Source: Limanda limanda (taxonomy: Eukaryota; Chordata; Actinopteri; Pleuronectiformes; Pleuronectidae). Taken from it: a stretch of 64,000 bases of DNA. The stretch spans positions 21,174,118 through 21,238,117 of the forward strand of contig NC_083639.1 of the NCBI RefSeq assembly GCF_963576545.1. The letters are read 5' to 3'. Every line of letters starts with the position of its first letter. Within the stretch, counting starts at the first letter, position 1. This document shows positions 1 through 13,924 of the stretch, piece after piece. The notes under the pieces were generated by a model that saw only the letters and a list, made by a program, of their open reading frames with translations, searched no databases and was not told the origin of the DNA. The translations under genes were made by a program, and so were the position numbers.

Positions 1-76
1 ATTTCCCTGAGGGAACTGTTAAGCACTCTGATGTGGCCAGTTAATGTCAAGGTATCAATTTAAAAAGGGAATGAAC

Positions 77-761
77 TAGTGGTGGGGGGAAAAAATCGAT
101 TCTGTTCAGTATCACGATATTTTGCGCACGCGATTATATCGATACTGTAGCACAAAGTATTGCAATATTTTTTTTTTTTTTTATATTTATTTACAATTAT
201 ATATGTAACAGCCCCTGGCTGGCAAAGCATGACGAGGAGAGTTTCAGAGTTTAAAAGATACCTAGTGTGTATGCGGAAAGGATGTTCTCCACTGCAGGAG
301 ATATAGTAACGGCCCAGAGGAGCACTTTAACATCTGAGCATGTTGACCAACTCCTTTTTCTGAACAAAAATGCCAATGTTCCCAAATGAATTTAACATTT
401 TGGGTCATGACCTTGCAAGTCTCAATTTGATTGAAGCTCTAGGTTACTCTTATTTATATGATTATATGATTGAGCTCAGTGTTCATGTGAGAGGTGTCCT
501 ATTCAGTTTTTGCACTACCCTTTCTTAGTTTTTGCACTTCAGTTAATGTGTAGAAGACAATGTTGTTCACAGAATTAAATGTGACATTTGAAGTGAGTTG
601 AGCAGTCTTATTTTCCTCATTTTTTGTAATGCCTTTGAATAATATGGGGGACATGAATCGCAATGAATCGCAATAAATCGCAGAATCGCAATACTATTGA
701 ATCGTGGCCCAAATATCGTAATACTATTGAATCGTCACATTTTTGCCAATTCCCGCCCCTA
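77..761. mobile_element. Non-autonomous hAT element, copy 1
   Basis: The element is bounded by a perfect 8-bp target-site duplication, GAATGAAC, at 69-76 and 762-769. Its ends are short imperfect inverted repeats (TAGTGGTGGGG at the left; TAGGGGCGGG read inward from the right). Around 270-370, reading on the plus strand, a decayed frame gives MFSTAGDIVTAQRS followed by LTSEHVDQLLFLNKN, which matches the C-terminal dimerisation region of hAT transposases (ZBED/Ac type). The rest of a transposase is missing, so it cannot move by itself. It is a shorter relative of the element at 13925-14761. Confidence 0.88.
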
Positions 762-1640
762 GAATGAACTAAACATACACCGGCTGGATGCACTTCAGGC
801 ATGAAGATTTACAAACAGGAATGACACACCTTGTGGTTGCACCATTCTTCCAGGTAGAGTGTCAGTTACACTTTCCCTTTGTGCCGCTGTGGTTGTCAGT
901 GCGCTTGTAGCTTTGCACTGTGACAGAAAACTGTCATGCAGCAGCTTGAAGACTTGTTATGACCCGAGCTAGCCAACAACGCCAATCATCATCTATGTCG
1001 GGATGCCTCCCACATGGCAGAGGCTCTGCTGAGGAGTCTTATGCTCCAGATCAGTGTCAATAACACATTCACACACAATGCAATTGTGGAAATGGGGTTG
1101 TTTGTGCACCATGTTTCCACAGCAACCCTCACATGGGGACACAAAGCTTGCCTAAATTTCCCTGGGGATCAATAAAGTCTCTATCCATCTCATTCACACT
1201 CCGGTTATTGAGCTACTTGCATGTTTTAAAGCCTAAAAAGTTGTTGTCAGCAAGATGACACACAAACACACACACAAACATAATTCCTGATGATTCAACT
1301 ACTCTCTGCTTTCAGTTTTTTGTCCCCTCTATGCTACAGACTGTGAGTCCCTGTCAGAATCTGTCGGCATGTGTGTGTGCGTGTGCGTGTGCGTGTGCGT
1401 GTGTGTGTGCGTGTGTGTGTGTGTGTAAGCTTCTTATGAGGAAGAGCAAATCTGCTCCGACCTGCTGGGTTGAAGACACACCCCCCACACATACACAAAC
1501 ACACAATCTGTCCTAATCACGTTAAAACCAGTGATATGGAGGGAAAATAGGACAGTGTTAGATCTGCTGCCTGGAGGGGGGGGAGAGAGAATGAGAGATT
1601 ACCGATGGATGTTATATAACGCCTGACATTAGCAAACCTT
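762..1640. other. Gene-free stretch with simple repeats
   Basis: I see no gene here. A degenerate LINE-like 3' tail (TTTCCCTGGGGATCAATAAA and following) lies at about 1157-1190, and CA/GT-rich tracts flank it. The open frames in this stretch are made of repeat sequence. Confidence 0.6.
1370..1426. repeat. (GT)n microsatellite with CG interruptions
   Basis: Alternating GT with regularly spaced GC substitutions, a compound dinucleotide microsatellite of a kind able to form Z-DNA. A smaller CA-rich tract follows at about 1740-1772. Confidence 0.9.
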
Positions 1641-2110
1641 ATCTACGGAGCGATGCGATAACGTCAGCTCAGTCACATCAGTCATGAATTGTTCAAGCAC
1701 TACAAACTCTCAGGCTGGAGAGCTTGGTTAACCAGTTACACTCACACACACACAGAGACACACACACACACACTGATATAAAAGACCACTTGTTGATGGA
1801 TAATGTTAGTTTCGGTTCGTCGGCCACATGTGTCAACATCCATTTCCCGGTTGTTGACAGTGAGTCCGGGGGGAGCTGAAGTGTGTCAGTCTCTGTGACA
1901 GTCGACAAACAACACAGCGCAGCAACATTAGGAGCCACTGTAAGTTAGCGCTCCGCTAGCTTCACTTTAGCTTGTGTGCTAACAGTACCTCGCTCGTAGA
2001 GCCCGCAGGATTTCCAAGTCGTCGAGCCGCGTCCGGGTATTCCCCAAACATGTCTGGAAAGCCTGTTACGCCGCCATAGCGCAGGAAACAACTTTCTAAC
2101 CGAGTGTCAA
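1641..2110. promoter_or_regulatory. CpG-rich promoter-like patch, gene unknown
   Basis: This stretch is much richer in CpG than its surroundings and holds a CRE-like ACGTCA near 1660. On the minus strand a donor-like GAG|GTACTG near 1990 could end a short first exon, but no recognisable protein is encoded and no coding exon follows on either strand within reach. It could be the 5' end of a minus-strand gene running out of the left edge, or just unmethylated intergenic DNA. Confidence 0.3.
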
Positions 2111-5100
2111 GCAAATACCTGAATGTGAAATACATTTAACTGGCTTTGACTCGAACCGACGATATATCCTCTGTACAGGAAATTATGTTGCGTTCATTGT
2201 TCCTCGTACATTTCCAATTGGACGCCTGCGTCGCCTACAAGTGCGATACAGTATTATGTCATATCTGACATAATTAGGCATATGTGGTTTTGTGAGTTGG
2301 TAGCTGTTGCTGTATTGTTATATGTTGATATTATTAATATTAGAAGTAAGAGTACAATATTGTTATTGTTTCTGCTAGTACTACTACTACTTTTAATAAT
2401 AACAATAATAATAATAACAAAGTGTGACAACTCAGATAATGAATAGTATTTAATCATATTTGAACAATACATTGATAGTAATACTGTCATAGTATATTCA
2501 AGCAATATACTTAACATCCACTTTTTTGTTGGATGATGTAGTTAGCATGATCTTTGACAGTAAACATTACACCTCAGAAACTCTCATAACACCACTCTGT
2601 TGTATATGTTTTCAAAATTCCGATTCTCCTCATAGCCCTAAACGCGCCATTAAACTCACATTGAGGTCACTTCCTGTCTTGTGTCTCTGGTTGTCAGATT
2701 TTTCATGTTGTTTTGAGACTTTTTGTTTTGAGAGGATTTGCTTTACTAAAATAAAAATGAAAACACACAAACATGTGACGTCTCCAACTTGTAGGACTGT
2801 TCTGTGTATTTCTCCAGTGAAGGCTTGTGGTTTATAACGTGTTACTACAACATCTGAGCGTCAAGTTTAAATGTAAATCAATACCGTGATTTTACCGACC
2901 ATTAGCAGATCGAACCCAATTTAACAAAACTCTTTGACTGAAAGTACAATTTATTAGATTCTATTTTTACTTTGACAATTGTGCGAATTCACAAGTTACT
3001 TCAGTTAATAAAAGATGAGTGGATACAATTTCCTGTAATTTGATTTGGTGTCAATATTAAATAGGGAGCTTGTTACCTAATTTCATACAGTTAATATGAA
3101 AATCATGTTGGGGACTGAGATCACAGGATATTTATTTCTGCCTCACTGTGTTCAGGATTTTTAACCTATCGCTACATGCACTGGGCACAAGAAGCCTATG
3201 TCTATCACTTACATATAAACTGCTTACCCATTTTATTTATTAAGAAGTATTTCCTAGAAAACTGAAATTCATCGGGCAAGCTTTCTCTTATATTGACCTG
3301 TATTATCTGGCTGTAGTCACATGTTTTCAATAAATGAGTGAATTAATGACGAATACGATTTGATTCACTAAATTGTGAACAGCTTTATGAATGAATTTTA
3401 ACAAGACAAATGGGCAGCAGATACCCACTCTAACACTATGCAAAGATATAAATAAATAATCACAACACCCACTAACATCTGACATTAATCTTCCGTGTGA
3501 AAGATCACAATCAATATTAACTCTCAGGTGAAATGACTGCAGTGTAGAAATCAATCAGCTTGCGGCACAGATTTTTTAACCTTTCTAAAGGAAGGGAAGA
3601 CGTGTCCACTTGAACTCGGGTAAATCAACTTATTAGTTATTGGTTATTAGCTAATTAGAAAATAGTCTTCTCTTTCTCAGGTGCCATTGAATGTATGTTT
3701 AAGATTCACCACCAAGTGGCAGCATATCACAGCAATGTCACACAATCAACTGACTCACCGCAAACTTCAGTCTAACTTGTACAAATTCATTGGGACGAAC
3801 ATAAAGTAATCTGCATTCAGTAGCATCCAATCAGAGCATAGTGTGTGTCCTATATGAATCTGACATGCAGCCAAACAATATTAGGACAATTCAGCTCTCA
3901 CTGTGATGCAGTGACAGACCAGAGGGTCTAAATAGAGTTTTATATATATATAGTTATGGTACTAGATAGATAGATAGATAGATGGATACTTTATTATTGC
4001 ATTGATTTACTGACTGAGTGTGTCATCACAGCCGAGGAATATTCTACTATGGATTTAAACTTTGTTCAGGTTTGTCATGTGTTTACATTTTACATAGATG
4101 TACTGTGCATTTAAAAAAAATGTTTTTGTCCATAATTCTTTTGCCCTTTTTATTTTTCCAATTTCACAAAAAACAACTGATATAAAAATGAATGATTTAA
4201 TAACAGAATTTGGTGTTTTCCAAGGCAGCATTATATTGTTTTTATGGCTTGATTTTATCACTTCATGAGATAGTTCTCACTGACATCATCATTCGGACTA
4301 GAGCTGCAACCATTAGTTGATTAGACTGCTGGCTGGTTGCAGTATAGGTTATAATCTGTCAGTGGTGGGACGTGGACCAAACTAAAACTTATAGTATTAT
4401 CACATAATTTTGTTTCTCAAATATGGTTTCTGTCATTTAAAGTAGTTCTTATCACACTGATGAATGTTCAACTGTTCATTTTTCTGGAAATTTTGGTTTT
4501 AATTAGTTACTCGTTGGTATACAAAAAAGGTCAAATGTCACGATTGACAGCAGAGACACACTCAGGATTGGTCGAACAAGCTTATTACTGTGGCTCCATC
4601 CCTCGATTGCTACTGTGCTAACTCTGGCTCCAAATAACATCTTTGATGCAAGATGGCAGCGTTCTGGCATGTTAAAGCTTCATTTCAAGATTGTGGGTGC
4701 AAGTGGAGATGCTTTGTCCAACTTAATACAACATATATGATCTAATACTTATACTTATATCTAAACTACAGCTCTCTCTTGACTTTAACCAACTTCTGTT
4801 TAAATATCTGTCTGTGTGATGATTTGCAGAGCCTGAGAGGAACTAAAGAGAGCAAATCGACTAGGTTTATCAAAACAAGGATTCTCTTCCAAGTAATTTA
4901 TTTTATCCATTACTAATTTGAAAGTACTGATCAGTGCATATTTAAACCCCTGTCACGCAACTGCTCTTTTTCTTATGTGAAAACAGTTTCCAAAAGGCCA
5001 CAAGAAATATGGAAAGATGGAAAGGAACAAAATGAGGGAGGTAGAAAACATCTTGTCCATTCTTAAAATAAGTTTCTTATTGATTGGCGAAGTAAGTGCT

Positions 5101-7140
5101 TTAAGTTATCCATTAAAAGAGCATTCTAAAAACTTTCTTTAGAAATAAGATGTTTTGTCACAGTTACTCATTAGCATTAATATACAGCTTTTTAAAGGCA
5201 TCATTGTTCTTATTTAAAGTCAGTACAAGGCTTGTCCTACAGTAACCTCTAGTCACAATTGTTGGTCAATTTCTCTAATTACATTACAGCCTGCAGCCAT
5301 ATTTCATTTCTGAAAGGAAACCCCCTTCTGTCCAATGATACTGGCCTATTTCTTTTGATGCAGGCCCCGGATCAGTTTATGAATTAAAAACTGCACATTA
5401 GGAATCAGATGAGCAGCCTTTTCACACTGTGTTATTCCAGAGTAGCGATAGTGTAAAAGGGCAGAGCAGCAGAGGAGACAACTGCTTTGAAGCTGGTCCT
5501 TCCTCGGGGTGCTCCCACCTTAGCCAAACACGACTGGAAAGCATCAACAGCCAAATTCCAGCCTGATACGCACAGAGCTAAAGCTGCAGCTTCCTCCACT
5601 GACTATTGAGCAAAAAGATGTTACTGCAGTCGTCAGATCAGCGTTAGAAAGCCTTCAGCATGTATTTATCCAGAGCCTCAGTGGAACAGCCTTGGTGTGG
5701 TTATCCTGCCACCCACTCTGAGCTGTAATCTCTGCTGCTGCTCAGCACAGGAATTTCAGATTGGTGTCATTTCACCGAGACAGTCACTAGGCAAATTAGT
5801 AGAGAGGCTTTTATGAGAGCAGGCGGGTAACTGGTCGGCCATGAAAACAAGGTTCATATGTGTTCCATAAAAGCTTTATCCCGATTGTTGTTGTCCATCA
5901 TTTTGCTGATTTATCACATATTTGATTGAGAATATTTTTAATGCCAGTACAAGGGAGCATCACCCTAAAGGCTGCAATGATCAATACGTCTACAAGAACG
6001 ATAAGTCAGACGACTACATGCAATGTTAAAGAAGCCGCTCGAGTCATCTGACGCTGCACTTCCCCTCAGCTCGGACAAGCCTCTTTTAGCTCATTGTTTT
6101 ACTGCCCATAAATCTTCTGCTGTGATTCATCGATCTCATTTAGTGTGTGGCACTGTACTAACACCAAACAACAGAGGGACTCGGCAGCTGCTGTAGCTTG
6201 AGGACTGTCCTTAGTAGCTAAAGACCATGTATACTTCACATAGCTGTTAATAACCAATAATGGGCTTATCAGAAATGGTATATGTTAGAAATACTCAATG
6301 ATGTTACGTCGCTTCATTCACTTAATGTGTATAAAACGAAACGTTTACAAGTGACATTAACTTTCTATGGCCATATGTAAAAAGGTATGACTATGAACCA
6401 CACTCAAATAAATGTTGAGAAGTAAACATTGCAATATAAAGTGTTAAAGTGTAAAATCACACAGAGAAAAAATAGCTGTCATTTGTAGTTGTGATTCTGC
6501 CCAGCTTAGTCCACTGCTCAAAAAACCCCACTAACATCTGGTGATTGTCTGTAGTGTGAATGGAACTGCATTCTCTCCAGGGTCAAATTACTCTAAAGAA
6601 GACACAGTTATTTTTTATCAGCTTCAACTCCGAGCAGCAGAGATGGAAATTAGAACACACTGATTTGACAGGACAGCTAGGTGAGAGAGGGCCTCAGTTG
6701 TCAGTGCGCTTGAGATGTCAAAAATGACCCAGAGGGGGAAAAAAACATAGTAGCAATCTCCTCTACAGACAATGGGAAAGGAGTCAATGGCCTGTTTTAG
6801 TGTGTTTACCTGTGTTTAAAGAACCTGTGAATACCAACTCATTTTGTGTAAACCAATATAGGCCCAATGTTTATTATCCTATTGCATATGCTGTTCTCCA
6901 CAAACTGCTGAGAAAAGCATCTGGTTTCTGGTTAAATCTGGCTAAATGCTTCACTTTATTTACTAGGTAGTCGCTAGCTTGAGCCACTTATACAATTGCA
7001 GTAACGTTGCATTCCTATTCCGCCTCACTATTCTGTATTGAAGATACCAAATGACGACAGTGGTGACAATGAACCAAAAAGATCAACCACCAAGTCATGA
7101 GGCCAAAACGATTGGCTAAAAGATGCTAAAACATTCTTAA
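2111..7140. other. Gene-poor intergenic DNA
   Basis: AT-rich DNA without a supported exon. It contains short (AAT)n-like runs at about 2385-2420 and a LINE-tail relic with a few GATAGATA units followed by ACTTTATT on the minus-strand sense at 3963-3994. The part at about 5300-5830 is less AT-rich and free of obvious repeats, and could hold conserved non-coding elements, but I cannot show that from one sequence. Confidence 0.6.
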
Positions 7141-7500
7141 CATTACATTACATTACATTTAGCTGACGCTTTTATCCAAAGCAGCTTACAATAAGTGCAT
7201 TACACCATGAGGGTACCAACCCAACAAGAATCAAGAAAGTACAATTGGCTTCAAGAAAGCCAAACTACAAAGTGCTAACATGTTGCACATATAAGTGCTA
7301 CTAAGGGTTTTAAAAAAATGTTTGTATCCAAGGTATAGTTGGAAGAGATGTGTCTTTAGCCTGCGGCGGAAGATGTGTAGACTTTCTGCTGTCCTGATGT
7401 AATTGGGGACCTAGTTCCAGTTGAGTGGTGAGGGAGCAGTGAGGGAGCAACAAGCCGATTGGCAGATGCAAAGCAGAGTGAATGGGCGGGGGTGTACGGT
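7141..7500. repeat. Common teleost interspersed repeat
   Basis: It starts with a run of ACATT units, then ATTTAGCTGACGCTTTTATC and a stretch ending near a GGGCGGGGGTGTACGG motif. I recognise the block as a dispersed repeat seen across many fish genomes. I cannot assign a transposon class from this copy, and I see no target-site duplication. Confidence 0.65.
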
Positions 7501-10021
7501 TTGACCATCCGTACCATTACTTAACTGTACTACACTTTTTTCTATTATTTTTTTAATGTTAAAATTTATGTCCAACCCCAGCATTAACTTCATTACAAAT
7601 GCTAATATTGCTGTCTTTGAATATTTGAATGACAGATATTTCCATTTGGCACCATTCAAATGAGCAACAATTTTATTAACAAAAGATACAGCATTTTATT
7701 TTTTGTTATTTATTTCTGCAAATAGGAAAATAGCATTTCTGGTATTCAAAAAAAAACAACAACAACAAATACACAGGCAGGACTGAGACAGGAACAGAGA
7801 GAATTGCATGTTGAGCGAATACAGGTCTGGATGTAGGTCAGTAGATGCAGCCTGGGGAGGCTCAGACACAAAGAGCACCCTGGTTCAGACAGATAAACAT
7901 GTCTGACCGTCTGTCCACTCTGAACAGGTTTCTATATTACTAAGAATTGTTGTTTAAAAATAATAAAACCTAGTTTGTCCATAATAAAAGAGACAAAGAA
8001 AAGAGGATGGGTGCGATGTAAAAGTCTGCACTGCTACATGCAAAAGTGCTGTACTTTGTTAAGTTCATCCAAAAGCACATATGTTGTTCAGGCTAAGGTA
8101 AGATTGCCATTAGCCTGCAGTTTGTAGTCGTAAGTTGCAGTTACAGAAAGGTTATGTGGAGCTTTCGGTTATACTGTCTGTGTGTGAAGCACGGGTGGGT
8201 GAACAAGCACCGAAGTGATGAGTTCAAAGAACACATGATAATATTATCTGCACATCACAGTGGAGTTTACCCATCCAGAGAAAATAAGCTTTCCTGTTTT
8301 TTGGCATCTTAAGGGTTCTGATACATTTTTAATGGAACGTCCATTATAGCACGACGACCATTTCTCTATTTCCACGAAAACAAGTGCACTTGAAACCAGC
8401 AAATTCGGCTTAATGGTTAGAGAATTGGGAAGAGCGGGACTCCAGATCCCGCACCATAATCAGCCTGACACGTCGTTGGATCAGACTGATCACAGATTGA
8501 TGACGCTACAATCAAACTCACAAAAAAGACCGGACACCTCTCCAGAAACACCACTGAATAGCTTAATGCACTGATCGAAAATCATCTTTGATAAAAAAAA
8601 ACATCTACATAATATAAAGGCTACAAGCTGTACACGTTGTCCTTAACGTTCAGTACACATTATATTGAGTATATGCTAATACACATGATTGGATAGATGT
8701 TAGCAACCTTTTCCAGCTGTTAAAAACTATTAGCTCTTCCTTGTTGCTATAACCAACAGAAAAAAAAGTGTTTACAGTAACTGCTACTGTAAGTAAGAAA
8801 GAGCAGCACTTTTTGAACCATCGAGCACTTCTGAAACATGGAGCCAAAATACAATATACAGGCCGAGTAGCTCATAGGCCACGTAAGTCGGCTGCACAAC
8901 GATTTCCAAGAGATTTTCTTAGAACAGCTTATAAACTGTCACACACTGAGAGTGTAATTATTCATGCTCTCACAGGGCCACAACTGGAATTTCTGGTTTG
9001 GCTACCCTCAGCACGGAATCACAGTTCAATAAGAGCAGTCATATGGTAACTTTATCTTTAACAGTAGGATCAAGTGAGGTTTTGCCATATGGACAAAGGC
9101 ATTGATAGAAAGTAGGGCAGACTGGGACTGAGCAAAGGCATACAAAGGGTCAAAACAGGAAGCATTGTGGTTGGACGAGTAAAGGCCAGGTTCGGATTTT
9201 TAAAAACATCAGAGTTTAGGGAGAATTAATCTGTGAGCATAGCCACAAGTTTAGTATGACTGAATCAATGTCTCAGCTTTTACTCTTAATATCAAGAGTC
9301 ACACTGTTCATTCAGAGTGAACTGTAACTCTGAAAATCGAAAATACTTAGAAGAGTCTTCTACTGCTTTAGTCACAATTTCACCCCACAGGGATGTCACG
9401 CTCTGACACATTGATAGCGTCTATCGCATGCCTTATGATTAATACACAAGGCAAGATTGTGATGCTAAAGACAATGTTTCACTTTAACGATACACAAAAA
9501 TATTGGGAACCTTCATCCGTGTGGACCCTGAAGTTTGGCTTCAAGACAGACGGGCAAATGCAAAAAGTAGGAAGGAGATAATATAATTACAGACGCTCCC
9601 ATTACTGTTACAGCACCACCCTACACTCAACAGCACCTGGTGGTTTGGAATAGGAACAGTAGTGCAAGCAGAGGTGGAAAAAGGGGGCCTCTCTGTAAGA
9701 CTTTCTCCCGCTATATATGTTTTGTTTTATGTCTGTCTGTGTTGGAAGGTCAGGAAATCCACTTTTCCTGAGGTGGCTGTTAGCTCTGTATAAGACGAGC
9801 TGCTCAGACCAAACAAGTGAAAAGTAAACAGCAGGGAGCAGAGGAGAACGCAGAAACAATGAGTGCGAAAAACAGCAGTCAGCTCTTAAGATTTTTCAGA
9901 AAAGTTCTGCCCGTGAAGCACCAAAAGTCCTGAGGGAGACCCTGACCCCACCCTGGTAATAAGCCGCCCTGGGCAGACAGGGTGGGAGGGTGAGGGCAGG
10001 GTGCAGGGCCAGTTGAAGGTA
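7501..10021. other. Intergenic DNA downstream of klf15, likely including its 3' UTR
   Basis: No coding exon is supported here. The klf15-like stop codon is at 10022-10024 and transcription runs towards lower coordinates, so the 3' untranslated region must begin at about 10021. I did not find a convincing nearby minus-strand AATAAA, so the length of the 3' UTR is unknown. Confidence 0.5.
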
Positions 10022-13000
10022 TCACACGGTGGCTCTGATAATCCTGCTGGGTCTGGAGCCACGGTGGACCTTGGTGTGTTTGGATAAGTGGTCGCTGCGG
10101 GCGAACTTTTTCTCACACAGCGAGCACTCGTATGGCTTGATGCCGGAGTGAGAGCGACGGTGACGGGAGAGTTCGTCAGACCGGGAGAACCTGTCGACAC
10201 AAGAGCAGATGGGTGGTGTAAGGAGAACAGTCACAAAAGAGAAATAAAAGGACGCCATGCTGAAAGGTTAATAACAACATTTATACAATGGGGCAAAAAA
10301 TCTGTCATTAAGGTTATAGATGGGTTAAGTGTTTATAGAAAGGTGGACATTACTTATGGAATCAATAGGGGAACATTGGGATTGATAACTGAAACTAACA
10401 GGGAACTGTACTGCAGTTTATAGCATGAGGTCATCTAATAAAACTTTATAAGGAATATGGACACTCTTTATATATATTGGACTGAACATTCATGTATTTG
10501 GGAAAATGATATATATCTTGCGTTTATTTGAATTTTAATAAGTTAGTGTTATTTTGTTTATGTTCAGGGCTGGGATCATTTCAATTAGTTTGGATTTACT
10601 TTTATACAGATATGTCAGATTGTTTGGATAAATATGGTCATATAAATGTTGTAACCCCTTGTAAAGGAAACATAAGCTGCAAAGCATTTGATGTTGATGG
10701 GGTTGAAAAAATGATAAAATAAAGATTACATTTCAATGTACGTCAATATCTTTTGAAAACCCCTTGAATGACCATGCTGGGACCCATTTCTATAGTTACT
10801 TTCATCTGTTTAATTATTCATGCACTAGACGGGGATGACAAATGCCCCACAATACCAAACATAATGAAAATGGTAGCATTCATAGCATGTATACTTTTTG
10901 CCAAGAGTCTTACGTTGCAATGATGGATAAGTAAGCTACAGCTGACAGCAAATCCCTGATGATGGTTTGAAATCTCCACTCATCACATTGTACTTAATGC
11001 AACTAAACGCTGCAGAGATTTTAATCAGAGCTTATGTTGAGTGATCGTTGGCTAAACTGAACTGAGTCTATATTAATCCCAGGTGAGTGTAACACATCAG
11101 TTAATCCATGGTTTACATTTATGACTATCCCGTCATTCAGTCATTTCTTTGCGGTAAGTTGTGTAAAGTCGTTTTAGACAAGAACTCCGGAGGATGTCCA
11201 AAGAATTGGGTCCGGACTTTCTCCAGAGTTTGTCTTTCACACATGCACAACACAGCAGGAGATTCTCTGCTCAGACATGTTCACAACAACACAGAAATCT
11301 CTGGAGGACGACTGCTCTACCCCTCAGCCACATCCAGCTAAAAGCTTTCCTAACATCTTTGTAAGTGTCTTCTATGTGTGTGAACTGCTTCTTTTATTCG
11401 ACATATTTATTTTTTATTTTTTATATTTTCTGTCTCTTATGGCAGGATTTCCTGCTTTGTTCTCACATCGGTTCATTCAGACAATTTCCAGGGTATTTAC
11501 TCAGGGGCTGGCAGGGGGAACTCCAGAGACACTTCTCACATGCAGCCTCTCCAGGATCTGGAGATTCTCTGGAGTTCACTGCATGTCTGAAAGCAGCACC
11601 AATGCATGGGCTAGCTAAGACATGGGAACAATAATTGTCCTCCCTTAAAATAACCATTACTGCATTTTCACTGAATGATTAATTACATGTTTACAATCAG
11701 GCTAACTCATTAAAATATGCAGTAATTCATTATGGAAAGTGGCATTAGAATGTGCCTGAGGTCACCCCCCTTTGATTGGCTACTTTTTCCCTCTAGCTGT
11801 GTTCTTCTTACCCTTGTGGAAATCTTTGTCTATTTTTCTTGGTAACATTTTCCTTGGTAACATCATTTCACTGGTGCCTGAAACAACACAACTCAGAAAT
11901 GCAGGCCCTTCCATCAACGAGTGGGAAAATCTCCCTATAACTCACTGTATTCCTTAAATGTTCCAGTGTATATACTTAAGGGGGATTTATTGGCAGAAAT
12001 TAAAATATGATTATATGATTTTAATAGCGCAAACTCACCTGAAACAATTGTCAAGTTTTACTTTTCTTAGAATGAAACCTTTATGTTTCATGTTTCTACA
12101 GTTGCTCAGAATGGACAAACCATACACTAGCTCTGGAGGACCTTTCTTGTTTTTATGTTACCTGTAGGCCATCATACATTCTCCTGCAAGCTCATAGATG
12201 CAAATAAATCCTTAAAACTGAAACTTTAATCGAAACCCTTGATCTTTGTAACAATTGTTAAACAGTACAGTTCACATTATGTCACATACCTCCAGCCACA
12301 CTCAGGCCAGTTACACGTGTACGGCTTCTCTCCTGTGTGCCGGCGGAAATGAGCCTTCAGATGGCTGCTCTTGGTGTACATCTTCCCACAGCCTGGGTGC
12401 GCGCACTTATGGACCCTCTCTGTAGGAGGCCCTCTGCTCACCCGAGGAGCCATGGCCTTCAACAGACCACTGGCCTGGGAACTAATCGCAGCCAGACCCA
12501 TAATCTCTACAGTCCTCATTGTGATGGGCAGAGGGGCGATCTTCACATACTTCTGGTCAGCTGACTTGAGATCTCCACTGTTTAGTGATAAAATAGTGGT
12601 GGGGCCGGAGGGCCCCTGGGGGGCTAGCAGGGTGACATTTTGTCCCGTGGCGCCCTGGAGCCCCATGATGAGATGAGTGAGCCAAATGCTGTTTTGGGCC
12701 GCGGGGGGAGAGGCTGCCGGGTTCTGAGGCTGGGCCAGAGGTAGGGACTGGAGCTGGAGAACCAGCGGAGCACCCAGGAGCATGGAGGGGGTTAAGTTGG
12801 ATGGTGAGGGGGTTACTTGGCCAGAAGGGGAAGGGTCAGCTGGGCTGGGGCTGTTTTGCTCATTGTGAGGTGTGTTTGGGCTTGAAGTGCAATGGGAGGC
12901 ACTCATCCCTTCATCACTGTAGGTGTCTGAAGAGGAGGACGGGGGCGTAGTGGAAGATGGAGAGTTACCGGAGCTGCATGGGAGAGGGCAGTCCTCCTCT

Positions 13001-13398
13001 TTTGGGACCATTAACACCTCTTTGACCAGCTCCATCTTCTCTCTCAAGAACTCTTCTATGTCCTCCATGGTCGGGGAGAAATGGGAAGAGGGGTCAAAAG
13101 AAAATTCTGGCATATTAGGGTCCTGACCCTCAGGTTCCTCTTCTTCTGCTGCCTCTAGAAAAATATGCAGGCGAGAGCCATCATCTTCATCTTCCTCCTC
13201 CTCCTCATCTTCGTCCACTCCGAGGCTGGGGCTGTGCGTGATCCACAAGTCCCCTGCCTCAGGGCTGTCGCAGGAAGCCAAGCTCGCTCCCTCGCTGCAG
13301 GCTCCGTCTCCCAGGCCGAGGGAGCACATGCTGTTGCTGCTGCTGTCCCTGAACAGGTCATTCTCCAGACTCAGCGTTCTGCTGCTGAGAGACACCAT
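10022..13398 (-). CDS. klf15: Krueppel-like factor 15-type transcription factor
   Basis: Nuclear DNA-binding regulator of the Sp/KLF family, which binds GC/CACCC boxes. Coding exons are 12290-13398 and 10022-10190. The donor GGAG|GTATGT and acceptor GACAG|GTTCTC join in frame inside an Arg codon, giving 425 residues (human KLF15 is about 416). From the N terminus: Ser/Cys-rich start, acidic run (about 61-73), then MEDIEEFL at 111-118, the conserved KLF15 activation motif, a Ser/Pro-rich middle, and [10 protein letters not shown] just before the fingers. Three C2H2 fingers begin at about 332, 362 and 392; the second spans the intron, as in KLF15. The ATG at 13396-13398 is chosen because the 21 in-frame codons before it (ATG at 13461) encode nothing KLF-like and lie in probable 5' UTR. 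An acceptor at 13466-13467 suggests a non-coding upstream exon. KLF15 in mammals controls gluconeogenic and amino-acid genes; that role here is inferred from the family. Confidence 0.93.
11150..11640. repeat. Dispersed repeat family X, copy in the klf15 coding intron
   Basis: This copy lies between the two klf15 coding exons. Diagnostic pieces are ACTTTCTCCAGAGTTTGTC, CACAACACAGCAGGAGATTC, GGGCTGGCAGGGGGAACTCC and, at the end, GCATGTCTGAAAGCAGC. Related but diverged sequence occurs at about 22085-22625, 32455-32680, 48838-49035 and 58305-58745, with an end-only match near 55730-55775. I see no terminal inverted repeats or target-site duplication, and cannot name the family. Confidence 0.6.
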
Positions 13399-13924
13399 TG
13401 ATGCAGGCCAAACACAGAGGAGAGGATGTTGAGGAAACTTGACCCAGAAGCCGAAGCACAAAAACCTGCACAGGCAACATCAAGAAAGGATGTTATTAAA
13501 CAGCCTTAAGTATGAGCAGAAATTTACCCAAATACATTTAACCCTCTGCTGTGAGTTAATTAACAATACATTATTTTTTTATATCAGTAAAAGAAAACAT
13601 ATCACATGATGGTGAATATCTCAGATGACAGAGTTATATCATCAGTTGTGTCCTACGGGTGTGTCTTGCTCAGAGCAGTCACTGACATATTAACCTGTCG
13701 GTCCCTTCAGAGCCACGCTGCCACTTCCAGGTCGTATATGATCAGAAATTATTTACAAAAGTCTGTGGTGATTTGATCAAACACAGCTTATTATGGAATT
13801 ATGCACGATTTTGCACATAACAAACTATTATGATTCATGTCTTAAATTAGATATTGATATGGGCCATTTGTACTAAGGTCATTTTAATCTCAGGGCCCCA
13901 ATATTAAGACTTTTCTGTTGCTAC

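Noticed and set aside
8410..8460. tRNA-like text (TGGTTAGAGAATTGGGAAG, GATCCCGC)
   Set aside because: The A-box-like part is not followed by a proper B box and no cloverleaf can be drawn; perhaps a SINE relic or chance.
13399..13461. Longer klf15 start at ATG 13461 ([11 protein letters not shown]...)
   Set aside because: The extra 21 residues are not KLF-like, and the stretch begins next to a splice acceptor (13466-13467). [16 protein letters not shown] suits the family start better.
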